Part shown: in pieces, positions 53,404 through 63,329 of the stretch
Numbering within the stretch: position 1 is the stretch's first letter
Layout of the letters: every line of letters starts with the position of its first letter
The notes under the pieces: generated by a model
Database searches by the model: none
Told to the model about the DNA's origin: nothing
The model's input: only the letters and a program-made list of their open reading frames with translations
Position numbers and translations under genes: made by a program
Assembly (NCBI GenBank): GCA_020845515.1
Contig: JADLFQ010000097.1
Span: 1 to 64,000 of the forward strand
Source: Anaerolineaceae bacterium
GTDB lineage: Bacteria > Chloroflexota > Anaerolineae > Anaerolineales > Anaerolineaceae
Length of the DNA stretch: 64,000 nucleotides
Direction: 5' to 3'

Positions 53404-55748
53404 TCTAGCACCTCGCGCGCTTGTGAGTTGGGCATCGCAGGGCTGATGATCTGCTTTTCTTCCATCATATCAATCAAACGGGCGGCGCGGGTGTAGCCAA
53501 TACGATAGTGCCTTTGCAGCATAGTGATGGAGGCGCGATCCTCACGCCTGACCAGATCAATGGCTTCTTTGAGAAGTGGATCGCCGGCCTCTTCGGTATC
53601 TTCCCAAAGCGGCGCCTGATGAAGCGGTGCGCCGGGAGGGAAGGTCTCAATAGCGGCATTTTGGTACTGCGGCTCGGCGGCGGTAAGGGCGGCGGTGCGC
53701 CAGTAGTCCACGAGGCGTTGAATCTCGCTGTCTGAGACAAATACGCCTTGTAAACGCACCGGGGCAGCCGCGTCTGGCGACTGGAAGAGCATGTCACCCC
53801 GACCAAGTAAACGTTCGGCCCCAGGCTGGTCGAGGATAACCCGGCTGTCTATTTGTGAGGCAACCGCAAATGCGATCCGGGCGGGAAAGTTTGCTTTTAT
53901 TAACCCGGTCACCACGTCTACCGAAGGGCGTTGTGTAGCAAGGATAAGATGGATGCCTGTGGCGCGGGCAAGCTGAGCCAGGCGGGCAATGCTGCGTTCA
54001 GTTTCATCGGGAGCCAACATCATCAGGTCGGCTAATTCATCAATCACGACAACCAGGTAAGGCAGACGGTCTTCGGGATGGCGGGTATTATATTCGTGAA
54101 TGTTACGCGAGCCATTTTGAGAGAACTTATGATAGCGGCTGTCCATCTCCCGCATCATCCATTGTAGCGCCCCAATCACCCGGTCCGCATCCACGACTAC
54201 TGGTGCAAGCAGGTGGGGGATTCCGTTGTAGTTGGTGAGTTCCACCCGTTTCGGATCCACCAACACCAGACGAAGATCTGCCGGACTGTTGTTGAGCAAA
54301 AAGGCACACAAAATGGAATTGACACAGACCGATTTTCCCGATCCGGTTGTGCCGGCAATTAAAAGATGCGGCATGTTGGACAGGTCAATTGCCACTCCAA
54401 CGCCGGAGACGTTTTTGCCGAGCGCCAACCGCAGGGGAGAGCGCAGGCGTTTGAACGAGTCGCCCTCGATCACCTCCCGCAATGTCACTCTGCTGATCTC
54501 CTCATTTGGTACTTCGATGCCAACATAACTACGTCCCGGTACAGGGGCCTGAATACGAATGCGCGATGCTGCGAGCGCCAGTGCCAGATCATCGGCCAGG
54601 CCGACGATTTTGCTGACGCGCACGCGTGTACGGCCTGAGCGTCCTTCTATAAAATCGGGTTCCACCCCAAATTGAGTGACAGTGGGGCCGCGGTGAATCT
54701 CAACGACGTGGGTTGGGGCGCCGAAAGACTTGAGCGTATCCTCTATAATGCGGGCGCGGTCGTGGTCACTGCTTGTTTGAATGGCTTGCGGTGTGGCGGG
54801 GTCGAGTACTTTGTCCATCGTGGGCAGAACCCATATAGATGGAGGGGAGTTCTCGGCTGGAGCATTGGGCTGTGGAATCACAGGTGGGGCTTTTATGTCT
54901 TTATCCGGCTTGGCAGGCTGCCGGGTTTTTCGGGCTGTCTCCGTGCCAGCCTGATTTATGGGGGAGAAGGGGCGAAAATCGGAAGGCAGATTAACTTCTT
55001 CCTCGCGATCCTCCAGGGGATGATTTGGCCTCTGAGAAGTTTTTGGCGGAGCGCTTCGTACGGTCTGCCTTGTATTTTTTAATAAGCTTTGCAGCCAGGA
55101 AAATATTTCGGGAATGGAGAGATCAAAAGTCATTGTTAACCCGATGAGCAGCCAAGCTGCCAGTGCTACAACAGCACCGGCAATGCCAAAACCACTCACC
55201 AACAGGCGGGTAGGTAACCCTCCCAAATAACCGCCGCCCAGTTTACCCGGGCTGAGGGGCCAACCCGCCCCACTTAAAAGGTGGATCCAAGCCAGAAAGT
55301 TGAGATACAAAAGGATAAAACCTGCTAATCGCTCTGGTGAGAGATTGGGCAGGCGTTCTATTCCTCGAAGCGCCAGCCATAGTCCAATAAGCACCAAGGT
55401 TGCGGGGAGGATATAAGCGCCCCAACCGGCGATCTGTAGTAAAAAATCCACCCAGAGCTGGGTGAGTAGTCCGCGTTGGCTGGAGAGCAGACTGAGGGTC
55501 GTGAACAGCCCTAACAGCGCCAGCCCAATTCCCAGGATATCAAGCTTACGTTCGGAGGAGAGATTGCGCCAGGCCCAAGATGGACCTGGCGAGCTTTTCT
55601 GTGTTGAGGAGCGGCGCGCGCTGGTGGAAGTTTTTGTGGCGCGGGCTGGCTTCCGCCGGATGGGCGGGGGCGGCTTGTGGTCTGATCGAGTTGATTTTGA
55701 CCGGGCAGATTTCGCGGTTTTAGCGGAAGAGCGGATGATTTTAGCCAC
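53370..55748 (-). CDS. ftsK: DNA translocase FtsK/SpoIIIE
   Basis: Septum-located ATPase that pumps DNA and resolves chromosome dimers at division (792 aa). The N-terminus is highly basic with four predicted helices (residues 70-230). A Pro-rich linker follows, then the motor with Walker A AGTTGSGKS and Walker B VVVIDELADLMML. RPSVDVVTGLIKANFPARIAFAV is also visible. The gamma winged-helix that reads KOPS is at the C-terminus (EAIDLVRREDRASITMLQRHY). The start is GTG 55748 without a clear ribosome binding site. The end overlaps rsmE by 34 bases, tail to tail. Confidence 0.95.
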   Translation of the reverse strand: MAKIIRSSAKTAKSARSKSTRSDHKPPPPIRRKPARATKTSTSARRSSTQKSSPGPSWAWRNLSSERKLDILGIGLALLGLFTTLSLLSSQRGLLTQLWVDFLLQIAGWGAYILPATLVLIGLWLALRGIERLPNLSPERLAGFILLYLNFLAWIHLLSGAGWPLSPGKLGGGYLGGLPTRLLVSGFGIAGAVVALAAWLLIGLTMTFDLSIPEIFSWLQSLLKNTRQTVRSAPPKTSQRPNHPLEDREEEVNLPSDFRPFSPINQAGTETARKTRQPAKPDKDIKAPPVIPQPNAPAENSPPSIWVLPTMDKVLDPATPQAIQTSSDHDRARIIEDTLKSFGAPTHVVEIHRGPTVTQFGVEPDFIEGRSGRTRVRVSKIVGLADDLALALAASRIRIQAPVPGRSYVGIEVPNEEISRVTLREVIEGDSFKRLRSPLRLALGKNVSGVGVAIDLSNMPHLLIAGTTGSGKSVCVNSILCAFLLNNSPADLRLVLVDPKRVELTNYNGIPHLLAPVVVDADRVIGALQWMMREMDSRYHKFSQNGSRNIHEYNTRHPEDRLPYLVVVIDELADLMMLAPDETERSIARLAQLARATGIHLILATQRPSVDVVTGLIKANFPARIAFAVASQIDSRVILDQPGAERLLGRGDMLFQSPDAAAPVRLQGVFVSDSEIQRLVDYWRTAALTAAEPQYQNAAIETFPPGAPLHQAPLWEDTEEAGDPLLKEAIDLVRREDRASITMLQRHYRIGYTRAARLIDMMEEKQIISPAMPNSQAREVLDYGPTAPPPED

Positions 55749-55832
55749 AAAAGTATTCTATCATAGGAAGCAGTCACCCTATTTTGTTATTCCCCGAGAA
55801 TTTTTGGGTGTTCTGGACAGAACTCTATTTTC

Positions 55833-56363
55833 TTATTTACCAGGGTTGCTCTTTCTCTCCGGGAATAAAATTTTTCGGGTTGTCTCGAACGCGAGTGGGG
55901 GCAGTGCATTGCGCGGAAAGAATGCCGCGCGGCTGGCGTCATCACCTGCCTGAAGTTCCCCTCCGAGAATCTGCGCCTGATATGCAATAAAGATATCCGC
56001 GCCGCGTGAGTGCTCCCGGCCGGAGAGGATGTCCAAAATATTCGTTACGCGGACAATCAGCCCTGTTTCTTCCAAACATTCCCGCTCGGCGGCGCGTTCG
56101 GGTGCTTCGTGCGCGTTCACAAAACCGGCGGGCAATGTCCACAAGCCTTGGTATGGAGGGTTTGATCGCTGGGTGAGCAAAATCTGACCGTCTTTTTCAG
56201 CCAGTACTGCCACAGCGACTTTTGGATCTTCGAAATAAGTCCATCCGCACGAAGGGCAGACGGGGCGTTCTTCCCCAAACAATTGCTTGTATTCTACCGG
56301 AGTAGCGCACAGAGGGCAGAATCGGATTGGTTGTCCTGTATTATGGTGAGAATGTGCTGTCAT
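55833..56363 (-). CDS. NUDIX hydrolase with N-terminal zinc ribbon
   Basis: A 176-aa nucleoside diphosphate-X pyrophosphatase. The NUDIX box is complete: GFVNAHEAPERAAERECLEETGL. The N-terminus carries two CxxC pairs (CPLC and CPSC) forming a rubredoxin-like zinc ribbon, as in NudC/YjhB-like proteins. Substrates might be NADH, ADP-ribose or other nucleotides. Its ATG overlaps the anti-sigma gene's stop as ATGA, so it is co-translated with an ECF sigma/anti-sigma pair, which may tie its function to a stress response. Confidence 0.9.
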   Translation of the reverse strand: MTAHSHHNTGQPIRFCPLCATPVEYKQLFGEERPVCPSCGWTYFEDPKVAVAVLAEKDGQILLTQRSNPPYQGLWTLPAGFVNAHEAPERAAERECLEETGLIVRVTNILDILSGREHSRGADIFIAYQAQILGGELQAGDDASRAAFFPRNALPPLAFETTRKILFPERKSNPGK

Positions 56364-57139
56364 GTTCTTGATTTTTTCCAGAAGAAATATGCTGCTAGAG
56401 CGCTGGCAATGGCTGCGCCCGCCAGGGCAATGGGAAGACTGCCCCGTCCTGCCAGTTGAGTTTCGGAAGATATTGTATTTTCATCTTTCGCGGAAAGGGC
56501 AGCGGGGGCAGGGAGTGGCGTGGTTTCTTGGATTCCAAGGATTGGCCCACTGCCCTCCAATGGCGCTTGCGGGGGTGGCTGTGTCGCCGCGATTTTTGGC
56601 TGGGGGGTGGTTTCGAGGGGAGGTAGTGGAATATCGGGGACAGTCTCAGGTGCTTTCGCCATTTCGGCACTAAATTGTCCCCCTCCGCCACCTCTACCCT
56701 CTATGCCCCAGAAGAAAATTAAGGGGGCCGGTTTTTCCTGTTCCCCAGACTCGGGGGGGGCAGAAAGTGCTTCTTCTTGAGCCGGCGACTGAAGAGCTGC
56801 CCTGGTTTGAGAAACTGCAGGAGATGTGAAGAAGAGTGTGATAAAGAAGAAGATGGCTGCGACGGCTGAAACGGCGCTGAAAAACGGGAAGAGAATAAAA
56901 GGAGCGCGCGATTTTGGCGCGACCATTGACGGTGTCAATGTGAAATTGCGTTGCAGAGGTTTTTGTGGCAAAGACCTGACGAGGCTGCGTGTTCGCTGCA
57001 GGGTTTCCAGTGCACGGGTAAGCTCCGGGTTGGATTTTAATTCTGAATCGAGGCGATTTTTATGCTCTACGGTGAGTTCACCATCCAAATAACTGGATAA
57101 TTGTTCCCATTGGTGTGCAGTAACAGGCTTACTCATCAT
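56360..57139 (-). CDS. Anti-sigma factor with two predicted membrane segments
   Basis: A 259-aa regulator that presumably holds the adjacent ECF sigma factor inactive. The N-terminal 60 residues (WEQLSSYLDGELTVEHKNRLDSEL) follow the anti-sigma zinc-finger-like helical pattern, though the zinc-binding His/Cys residues are missing. A helix at about residues 79-103 is followed by a 125-residue outer domain rich in Pro, with a GGGGG run, and a second hydrophobic segment near residues 232-252 ahead of a basic tail (KKSRT). ATG 57139 overlaps the sigma gene's stop as ATGA. Confidence 0.8.
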   Translation of the reverse strand: MMSKPVTAHQWEQLSSYLDGELTVEHKNRLDSELKSNPELTRALETLQRTRSLVRSLPQKPLQRNFTLTPSMVAPKSRAPFILFPFFSAVSAVAAIFFFITLFFTSPAVSQTRAALQSPAQEEALSAPPESGEQEKPAPLIFFWGIEGRGGGGGQFSAEMAKAPETVPDIPLPPLETTPQPKIAATQPPPQAPLEGSGPILGIQETTPLPAPAALSAKDENTISSETQLAGRGSLPIALAGAAIASALAAYFFWKKSRT

Positions 57140-57744
57140 GTACTCTCACTTATCAGACGCTCACCGGGTGAGATTCGTTCCAGCCTGCTATCCAGACAAT
57201 CTTTCAATCGAAGACGAGCGCGCGCCAGGCGGCTTTTTACTGTGCCAAGCGGTTTTCCGATTGTTTCGGCAGCCTCCTGGTAGTTAAAATCTTGCATGTC
57301 CACCAGGATGACAATGACGCGAAACTCATCCGGCAGTGATTGAATACAGTTTTGTACGATACGTTCCAGTTCTTTCTTTTCCAGGGCTTCTTCCGGGGTG
57401 GGAGAACTGTCTGCCAACCAGGCGGGGGAAAGGGTATCTTCTTCGCCCTCCGGGTTGACTGGTTCGAGCGGGGTGGTGGGGCGGCGTTTCTGGCGACGGA
57501 GCTCATCGTAGCAAGTATTGGTTACGGTGCGCAGTAACCAGGCTTTAAACGAACCGCCGCGATACTGCTTGATATTTTGATAAGCTTTGATGAATGCGAT
57601 CTGTGTGGCATCTTCTGCAGGGGGGGCTTCACCAAAGATACGATAAGCTGTGTTGTAGACAATTTCTTGATATGTCAGAACCAATTGATTGAATGATTCT
57701 AACTGGCCTCGCTGCGAAAGTTCGATTAATTTCTGCTCATCCAT
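57136..57744 (-). CDS. ECF-type RNA polymerase sigma factor
   Basis: A 202-aa sigma factor. Region 2 covers about residues 20-90 (YQEIVYNTAYRIFGEAPPAEDATQIAFIKAY), with the -10 recognition part, and region 4 about 130-190 (LPDEFRVIVILVDMQDFNYQEAAETIGKPLGTVKSRLARAR), with a helix-turn-helix. It lies in an operon with an anti-sigma factor and a NUDIX hydrolase, each overlapping by four bases. Such sigma factors usually regulate their own operon; the signal is unknown. Confidence 0.94.
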   Translation of the reverse strand: MDEQKLIELSQRGQLESFNQLVLTYQEIVYNTAYRIFGEAPPAEDATQIAFIKAYQNIKQYRGGSFKAWLLRTVTNTCYDELRRQKRRPTTPLEPVNPEGEEDTLSPAWLADSSPTPEEALEKKELERIVQNCIQSLPDEFRVIVILVDMQDFNYQEAAETIGKPLGTVKSRLARARLRLKDCLDSRLERISPGERLISEST

Positions 57745-58097
57745 CTTGCCTCGTTCAGGGAAGACGATAACTCAGGGCAGCCGCCAAATGACACTGCTGA
57801 AGCCTGAAAAAACTATGATGACCAGTGTAAAGAAAGGAAGAATGGTCTGGCTGTCCAACTGATGTATAAGGGGGAGCGCCCAACCGGCGGAAGTTGTCCA
57901 ACTTGCTGCTGTGATGAGCAAAGTAAAACATGGCAGCCAGAAACAGTGCGCATATATTGTCTGCCGCCCGCAGAAAGAGTCGGTGCACCGGACAAAAATT
58001 GATAAGCATGTGCGTATCTTATCCTTAAGAGAGACCAACGTCAAGCGGTGCAAAGTAACTGCGGTATGTGCGGTTTTTATAAAAGAGGCAAATGCTC
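57745..58097. other. Intergenic region before the sigma operon
   Basis: The gap between the TPR gene and the ECF sigma gene should contain the autoregulated promoter of the sigma operon. One short hydrophobic open frame (about 90 codons, minus strand) has no ribosome binding site or recognisable motif and I do not call it. No RNA gene is seen. Confidence 0.4.
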
Positions 58098-60437
58098 TTA
58101 TGAAAAGCCGGCGTCCTTGAGGGCTACTTGGATTTTTTGTAGTATTTTCTGATAATCTGTTGTATTTGGTGGTTTAAGGGAAATGATGGTTTCCAATACG
58201 CCCGCCGCTTTTTGGAGGCTGCCCAATTTCAGCAGCGCGCTGGTCATCGTTTCCAGAGTCTTCACTGCCTGTGGCGTCTTGCCTCCTCGAATATAAAGAT
58301 CAGCGAGGCGCTTTTGAATATCCAAATTATCCGGAAGTTCCTGGGAGACCAGTTGCAGAAATTCGATTGCTTTTTCCCGTTTTCCTGAATTCTCCATCAG
58401 GGCAATCGTGTTGTCCACCTCTGTCATGGCGGTGTGTTCCTGGCCGAGCCGGAAATTGAGAGAGACAAGCTGTACACGAGCGTTGATATCCTCCGGTTCG
58501 AGTGTGCGTATCTGTTCAAAAATGCGGGTAGCTTGTTTCCAATCCAGGCGCTGTGTGTCAATGTCTGCGATTTTATAAAGGATTTGCAAGTTCCATGCAG
58601 GATCAGCAGAAGACTTGTGCGCCAGGCGCAAAGCAGAGGCATAAGCTTGGCGGGCTAAATCCAATTCAGCAAGCTGATAATAAAAGCCTGCAATTTCCAG
58701 ATATTGCTGAATGGCTTCGTTTGTCTTTCCCTGGGAGACGAGCAGCTCAATTAATTTGTTTTGGATGGTGAGGTCGAGGGGGGCTATCTGAGTCACCCTG
58801 GTAAGCAAGCGCACTGCCTGGGCGGCTTCCCCCCGCAGCGTGTACAGATCTGCCGCGAGCATGAACTTGGTAACCGCCTCCTGTATGCGACCTTGTTGAA
58901 CAAGCAGCTCGGCGATTTGGATGTGCAAGGGCAGGTAGGTGGGAGAGGTCTCAAGGGCGTCATAGGCTTCGGCAGCGGCAGCGTGCACCTTTTGGGCAGC
59001 GGCAAGCTCTTTAATACGGTTCATGACTTCAAGAACATGTCCGGAGTCAGTTTCGAGCAGCATTTCTGCTAAAGGTACAGGTGCTCCTTCCTTGCCCGTT
59101 GATGTGAGTTGTTGGCGGGCAATTTGCAAGAAATGTCGCCAGTCGGGGCGTAAAAGCTGTACAGCAATACTTTCGCACAGCTTGCGCAGTTCCGATTCTT
59201 CTCGTGTGAGTTGTTCCGGGTTTTCGAGGATCGGTTCGTACAACCGCCGGAGTTCATCGGCCTGCCCGGCTGGGATGGTTTCAGCGTCTGCCAGGTGAAG
59301 CGCCTGCAGGTAATACGTTAGAGACTGGGAGTATTCCCCGGTTGACTGGTAAATTTTTGCGAGCAACAAGTATGAGGGCAGCGCATAACGAGGATGCTTG
59401 ACCGAGACGAGCAGGTGCTGGACAGCTTTTTGGTGATTTTTCTCGTAGGTAAGCAGGCTGAAAAGGTAGAGAGCTGCAGGATGGTCCAGTCCCAGTTCAA
59501 TAGCCCGCTCAATTTCCCGGGCAGACTGGTTGTGGTCTCCCTGTGTTTCTGAATCGATGGCTTGTCCGAGGTGGAGAAGCGTACGGGTCTTATCGCCCTG
59601 CTTACCTCTTAACCTGCCGGTGCCACGAGTGATGGAAGCAAGCCCGTATCGTTCGGTATCAACAACTTCTGGAGAGTCGCTTTCATCAAACAGGATCTGT
59701 GCCAGGCGTGAAAGCGCGGTGCGGCGGCCTTCTTCAATGGGGTCAAAATGCTGGGAATCTGATTTTACTGCTTCAAGTTGGGGGGATGACTCAACTGGCC
59801 GTAGAGAGCCGGATGTTTTTTTAGGCTTCCCCGGGAGGGGAAGAATTTGGTTCTTTTTGAGCATCGCCAGAGTTTGTTGGGCTTCTACATTGTCTGGCAT
59901 GAGCTTGAGGGCAATTTCTGTGGTCTCAACCGCGCGAGCGATATCGTTTTTGTGTTGGAGCAGACTTGCAAGTGCAAGATACTCAGAGACGGCTTCAATT
60001 TGGCGTCCAGTACGCTCATAAATCACCGCCAGGCGGGAGCGGGGTAAAAGGTGATTGGGTTGAAGTTGGAGGGCTTTGACCCAGTTATCAATGGATTTTT
60101 CAACGTTGCGGGTTTTGAGATATAGTTCAGCTGCTTCAATATAGCCTTTGACTGCACTGGCCGTATTCTTTTGCGCCTCGAAAATAGCTCCCATTTTTTC
60201 AAAGGGCAGCGGGTCTTCGGGCACGGAGCGGGCGGCCTGTTGATAATATGTTAATGCTTCGTCATAGGCATGCATTTCGAATAACGCCAACCCCAGGCTG
60301 TTGAGTGCGGTTGGGTCCTGAGGAATTTCCTGCAGTGCCTGGCGATAGTAGGCAGCAGCGTTTTCCCACTTCTGTTCCCATGCGGCGGAATGCCCCTGGC
60401 TCATCGCTTTGATAAAATACTCTCGGTTTTCAGTCAT
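58098..60437 (-). CDS. Large TPR-repeat protein
   Basis: A 779-aa protein made almost entirely of tetratricopeptide repeats. About 15 units with the W/A/Y/P spacing are visible (for example AAAYYRQALQEIPQDPTALNSLGLALF, AVRLLTRVTQIAPLDLTIQNKLIELLV). There is a basic linker near residues 200-215 (LPGKPKKTSG). No signal peptide or transmembrane helix is present. It would act as a cytoplasmic scaffold; partners are unknown. It begins 66 bp after polA and could be co-transcribed. A TTG at 60458 would give seven more residues. Confidence 0.85.
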   Translation of the reverse strand: MTENREYFIKAMSQGHSAAWEQKWENAAAYYRQALQEIPQDPTALNSLGLALFEMHAYDEALTYYQQAARSVPEDPLPFEKMGAIFEAQKNTASAVKGYIEAAELYLKTRNVEKSIDNWVKALQLQPNHLLPRSRLAVIYERTGRQIEAVSEYLALASLLQHKNDIARAVETTEIALKLMPDNVEAQQTLAMLKKNQILPLPGKPKKTSGSLRPVESSPQLEAVKSDSQHFDPIEEGRRTALSRLAQILFDESDSPEVVDTERYGLASITRGTGRLRGKQGDKTRTLLHLGQAIDSETQGDHNQSAREIERAIELGLDHPAALYLFSLLTYEKNHQKAVQHLLVSVKHPRYALPSYLLLAKIYQSTGEYSQSLTYYLQALHLADAETIPAGQADELRRLYEPILENPEQLTREESELRKLCESIAVQLLRPDWRHFLQIARQQLTSTGKEGAPVPLAEMLLETDSGHVLEVMNRIKELAAAQKVHAAAAEAYDALETSPTYLPLHIQIAELLVQQGRIQEAVTKFMLAADLYTLRGEAAQAVRLLTRVTQIAPLDLTIQNKLIELLVSQGKTNEAIQQYLEIAGFYYQLAELDLARQAYASALRLAHKSSADPAWNLQILYKIADIDTQRLDWKQATRIFEQIRTLEPEDINARVQLVSLNFRLGQEHTAMTEVDNTIALMENSGKREKAIEFLQLVSQELPDNLDIQKRLADLYIRGGKTPQAVKTLETMTSALLKLGSLQKAAGVLETIISLKPPNTTDYQKILQKIQVALKDAGFS

Positions 60438-60503
60438 GTGGTTGCCTGTATCTATCAATTGATTATGAGAAAATTCCCGTTTGCAAGAAGGCTATTGAAG
60501 TTT

Positions 60504-63296
60504 TTAGTCTTCCTTGCCAAAAGTGGCCAGCGGTTGCATATTGCCCCAGTTTTTTCCCCAGCGTGCATCCGTTTCCAGAGGGACCTGAAGCGGATAGGTG
60601 TTCTCCATAATGGATTGGACGACGCGAGCCGTTTCTTGAAGCTCGCCTATTGGGCATTCCAATAAAAGCTCATCATGCACTTGCAGCAGCAATCGCGCTT
60701 TCAAATCAGCTTTTTTTAGTGCCGGCGGTACTGCGATCATTGCCAGCTTCATAATATCGGCAGCACTGCCTTGCACAGGTGCGTTGATAGCCTCGCGTTC
60801 TTCCCGATTGCGAATGTTGGCGTTGGAGGGGTTTTTCAGGTTGGGGAAGTAGCGTCTTCTTCCCAGCACTGTTTCCACATACCCTAGTTCAGCAGCAGTA
60901 ATACGAAGCTTATCCAGATATTTCTTGACGCGCGGAAATTGTTCAAAGTACGCCTTCGCGAAATTTTCTGCTTCAGCAAGGGTCAAATCTGTAGTGCGGC
61001 TAAGTCCGAAGGGACTCATGCCATAGATCAGGCCGAAGTTAATCGCTTTGGCGTGGCGGCGCTGGTCTTTGGTGACATCTTTGAGCAGGATGTTGTAGAT
61101 TGCAGCAGCGGTGGCAGCATGGATATCCAACCCGGCGCGAAAAGCATCCAACATGGCTTTGTCGTCAGAGAGATGGGCGACAATTCTCAGCTCAATTTGT
61201 GAATAATCTACCGATAGTAAGCGCATTCCAGCAGCGGTGATGAAGCCATCCCGAACCCGTCTCCCCATATCGGTACGGGTGGGGATATTCTGCAAATTTG
61301 GATCAGAAGAAGCCAGCCTTCCAGTAACTGACCCAGTTTGACTGAATGAGGTATGTACGCGTCCGGTACGCGGATTAATTTGCTGGGGAAGGGAGTCGAC
61401 ATATGTGGATTTAAGCTTGGACAGCTCCCGGTATTCGAGGATGGTTTCAATAATGGGGTGCTGTTCACGCAGCTCCTCTAAGACGCCGGCAGACGTGGAA
61501 AACTTTCCACTGCTGGTTTTAAAACGAGGGTCGGGTGGTTGGAGATGAAGCGTTTCAAATAGTGCTTTGGAGAGCTGTTGGGTGGAGTTGAGGTTGAGAG
61601 AATATCCAACGACCTGATAAATTTGTTTTTCAATTTCGGCCAGGCGTTGGTTCAATTCCCCAGCCATAGCGGCAAAATGAGCGGAATCCAGCATGATGCC
61701 GGTTTCTTCCATTTCGGCGAGCACCGAAATGAGTGGAATTTCCACTTCCTCAAAGACCCGTGTGGCGTTCTGTTGGTTCATTTTTTCAATGAGGAGCGGT
61801 TTGAGGCGCAGCGGGATCTCGGCATCGGCGGCGGCGTAGGCAGCGGCGATCTCCACCGGTACATCCGCCATGCTGCGCTGATTCTTTCCTTTGCCGATCA
61901 GTTCCTCAATATGCGTCATCTCGATATTCAAGTAATACGCGGCCATATCTTTTAGGCCCAGATGGCGGGAAGCCGGGTCAGTCAACCACTCTGCCAGCAT
62001 TGTATCGAAGGTCAAGGGTTTGGGATCAAGGCCCGCTTGAGACAACATGAGGAAGTCGTATTTCAGATTTTGTCCAACTTTCCCGATGTTTGGATTTGTA
62101 AAGGACGGACGCAAGGCTTCGATCACTTGCGCGAGGGGGAGTTGTGGTTCTGTAGTTTGATGCCCGACCGGAATGTAGTAACCGCTGCCTGGCGCAGTGG
62201 AAAGGGAGATGCCGACAAGGTCGGCGCGCATTGGATCAATGGCAGTTGTCTCGGTATCAAAAGAGATTTCCAGAGCGGATTCCAGGGTTTGTTTGAGTTC
62301 CTCCAGGGTTTCCGGCGTGTTGACAATGCGCATTTCCAATTGGTAGAGAGGGATGGGTTGGGCAATCTCTACAGCCGATTCGAACAACGAGAGCTGCTGG
62401 CCGTTTGAGGCAACCAGGCCTTTCAGGTTTCTAAACCTGGTAATCAGGGTGCGGAATTCCAACTCTTGAAAGAGTTGTTCCACCGCGGGGAAGTTGATCT
62501 TGCCGGTATGCGCCAACTCGAAGTTGACAGTAAGGGGAACATCGGTGTGAATTTGTGCCAGATCGCGGCTGAGGAAAGCCAGGTCGCGATTGGCGGCCAG
62601 TTTGTTTCTTACGCTTTCTTTGATCTCATCCAGTTTGTTATAGATTTCCTGCAGGCTGAAGAACTGTTTGAGAAGGGTGACGGCGGTCTTTTCGCCAATC
62701 CCCGGGACGCCTGGAATATTATCTGATTTGTCGCCGACCAGCGCCTTATAATCCACTACCTGTTCAGGTAAAACGCCGAGGTAACCCTCAACTTCTTTGA
62801 TTGTGTAGTCTTCCGCTTCTGAAAGCTTTTTTCCGGAAAGATTGACGATAACGCGGTCCGCGACAAGCTGCAACAAATCCCGGTCTCCGGTGATGATTTT
62901 GACCCCAAACCCCTGCTCGACGGCCAGCCGGGCTACCGTACCCAGTACATCATCCGCTTCATAGCCTTCAACTTCCAGACGTGGAAAACCGAAGGCATCT
63001 ACAAGCTGGCGAATGCGCTCAATTTGTGGGCGCAAATCGTCCGGCATTTTTGCGCGCGTGGCTTTGTAATCCGGAAAGATTGTGTTGCGGAAGGTTTTCC
63101 CCGTATCGAATGCAACGGCCAGATATTCTGGTCTTTCCTGCTCCAGCAGACGGAGAAGAACGCTTGCAAAGCCAAAGATACCTGCTGTAGGCTCGCCGGA
63201 GCGGGTTTGCAGACGTTCCGAACTGCCGGCTGTGAGCGCAAAAAAGGTTCGATATGCGAGCGCGTGACCGTCAATCAAATATAGTACAGGGGGCAT
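60504..63296 (-). CDS. polA: DNA polymerase I
   Basis: Repair and Okazaki-fragment polymerase of 930 aa. The 5'-3' exonuclease domain (1-290) has LIDGHALAYRTFFAL, VAFDTGKTFR and VEGYEADDVLGT. The 3'-5' exonuclease domain appears active, with FDTETT, NLKYDFLML and the YAAADAE acidic residues near residues 340-490. The polymerase has motif A DYSQIELRIVAH, motif B RRHAKAINFGLIYGMSPFG and motif C LLLQVHDELLLE. GGAGC lies six bases before the ATG. It starts 33 bp after the transposase-like gene's end. Confidence 0.97.
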   Translation of the reverse strand: MPPVLYLIDGHALAYRTFFALTAGSSERLQTRSGEPTAGIFGFASVLLRLLEQERPEYLAVAFDTGKTFRNTIFPDYKATRAKMPDDLRPQIERIRQLVDAFGFPRLEVEGYEADDVLGTVARLAVEQGFGVKIITGDRDLLQLVADRVIVNLSGKKLSEAEDYTIKEVEGYLGVLPEQVVDYKALVGDKSDNIPGVPGIGEKTAVTLLKQFFSLQEIYNKLDEIKESVRNKLAANRDLAFLSRDLAQIHTDVPLTVNFELAHTGKINFPAVEQLFQELEFRTLITRFRNLKGLVASNGQQLSLFESAVEIAQPIPLYQLEMRIVNTPETLEELKQTLESALEISFDTETTAIDPMRADLVGISLSTAPGSGYYIPVGHQTTEPQLPLAQVIEALRPSFTNPNIGKVGQNLKYDFLMLSQAGLDPKPLTFDTMLAEWLTDPASRHLGLKDMAAYYLNIEMTHIEELIGKGKNQRSMADVPVEIAAAYAAADAEIPLRLKPLLIEKMNQQNATRVFEEVEIPLISVLAEMEETGIMLDSAHFAAMAGELNQRLAEIEKQIYQVVGYSLNLNSTQQLSKALFETLHLQPPDPRFKTSSGKFSTSAGVLEELREQHPIIETILEYRELSKLKSTYVDSLPQQINPRTGRVHTSFSQTGSVTGRLASSDPNLQNIPTRTDMGRRVRDGFITAAGMRLLSVDYSQIELRIVAHLSDDKAMLDAFRAGLDIHAATAAAIYNILLKDVTKDQRRHAKAINFGLIYGMSPFGLSRTTDLTLAEAENFAKAYFEQFPRVKKYLDKLRITAAELGYVETVLGRRRYFPNLKNPSNANIRNREEREAINAPVQGSAADIMKLAMIAVPPALKKADLKARLLLQVHDELLLECPIGELQETARVVQSIMENTYPLQVPLETDARWGKNWGNMQPLATFGKED

Positions 63297-63329
63297 TCTT
63301 GCTCCATTCAGTAAGATAGCGGGACTGAC

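Noticed and set aside
56360-56450. LPxxxG-like sorting signal at the anti-sigma C-terminus
   Set aside because: LPIALAG followed by a helix and basic tail resembles a sortase signal only loosely, lacks the TG pair, and no sortase is nearby.
57772-58053. 93-codon hydrophobic minus-strand open frame before the ECF sigma gene
   Set aside because: No ribosome binding site, no family resemblance, and overlapping alternative frames of equal length.
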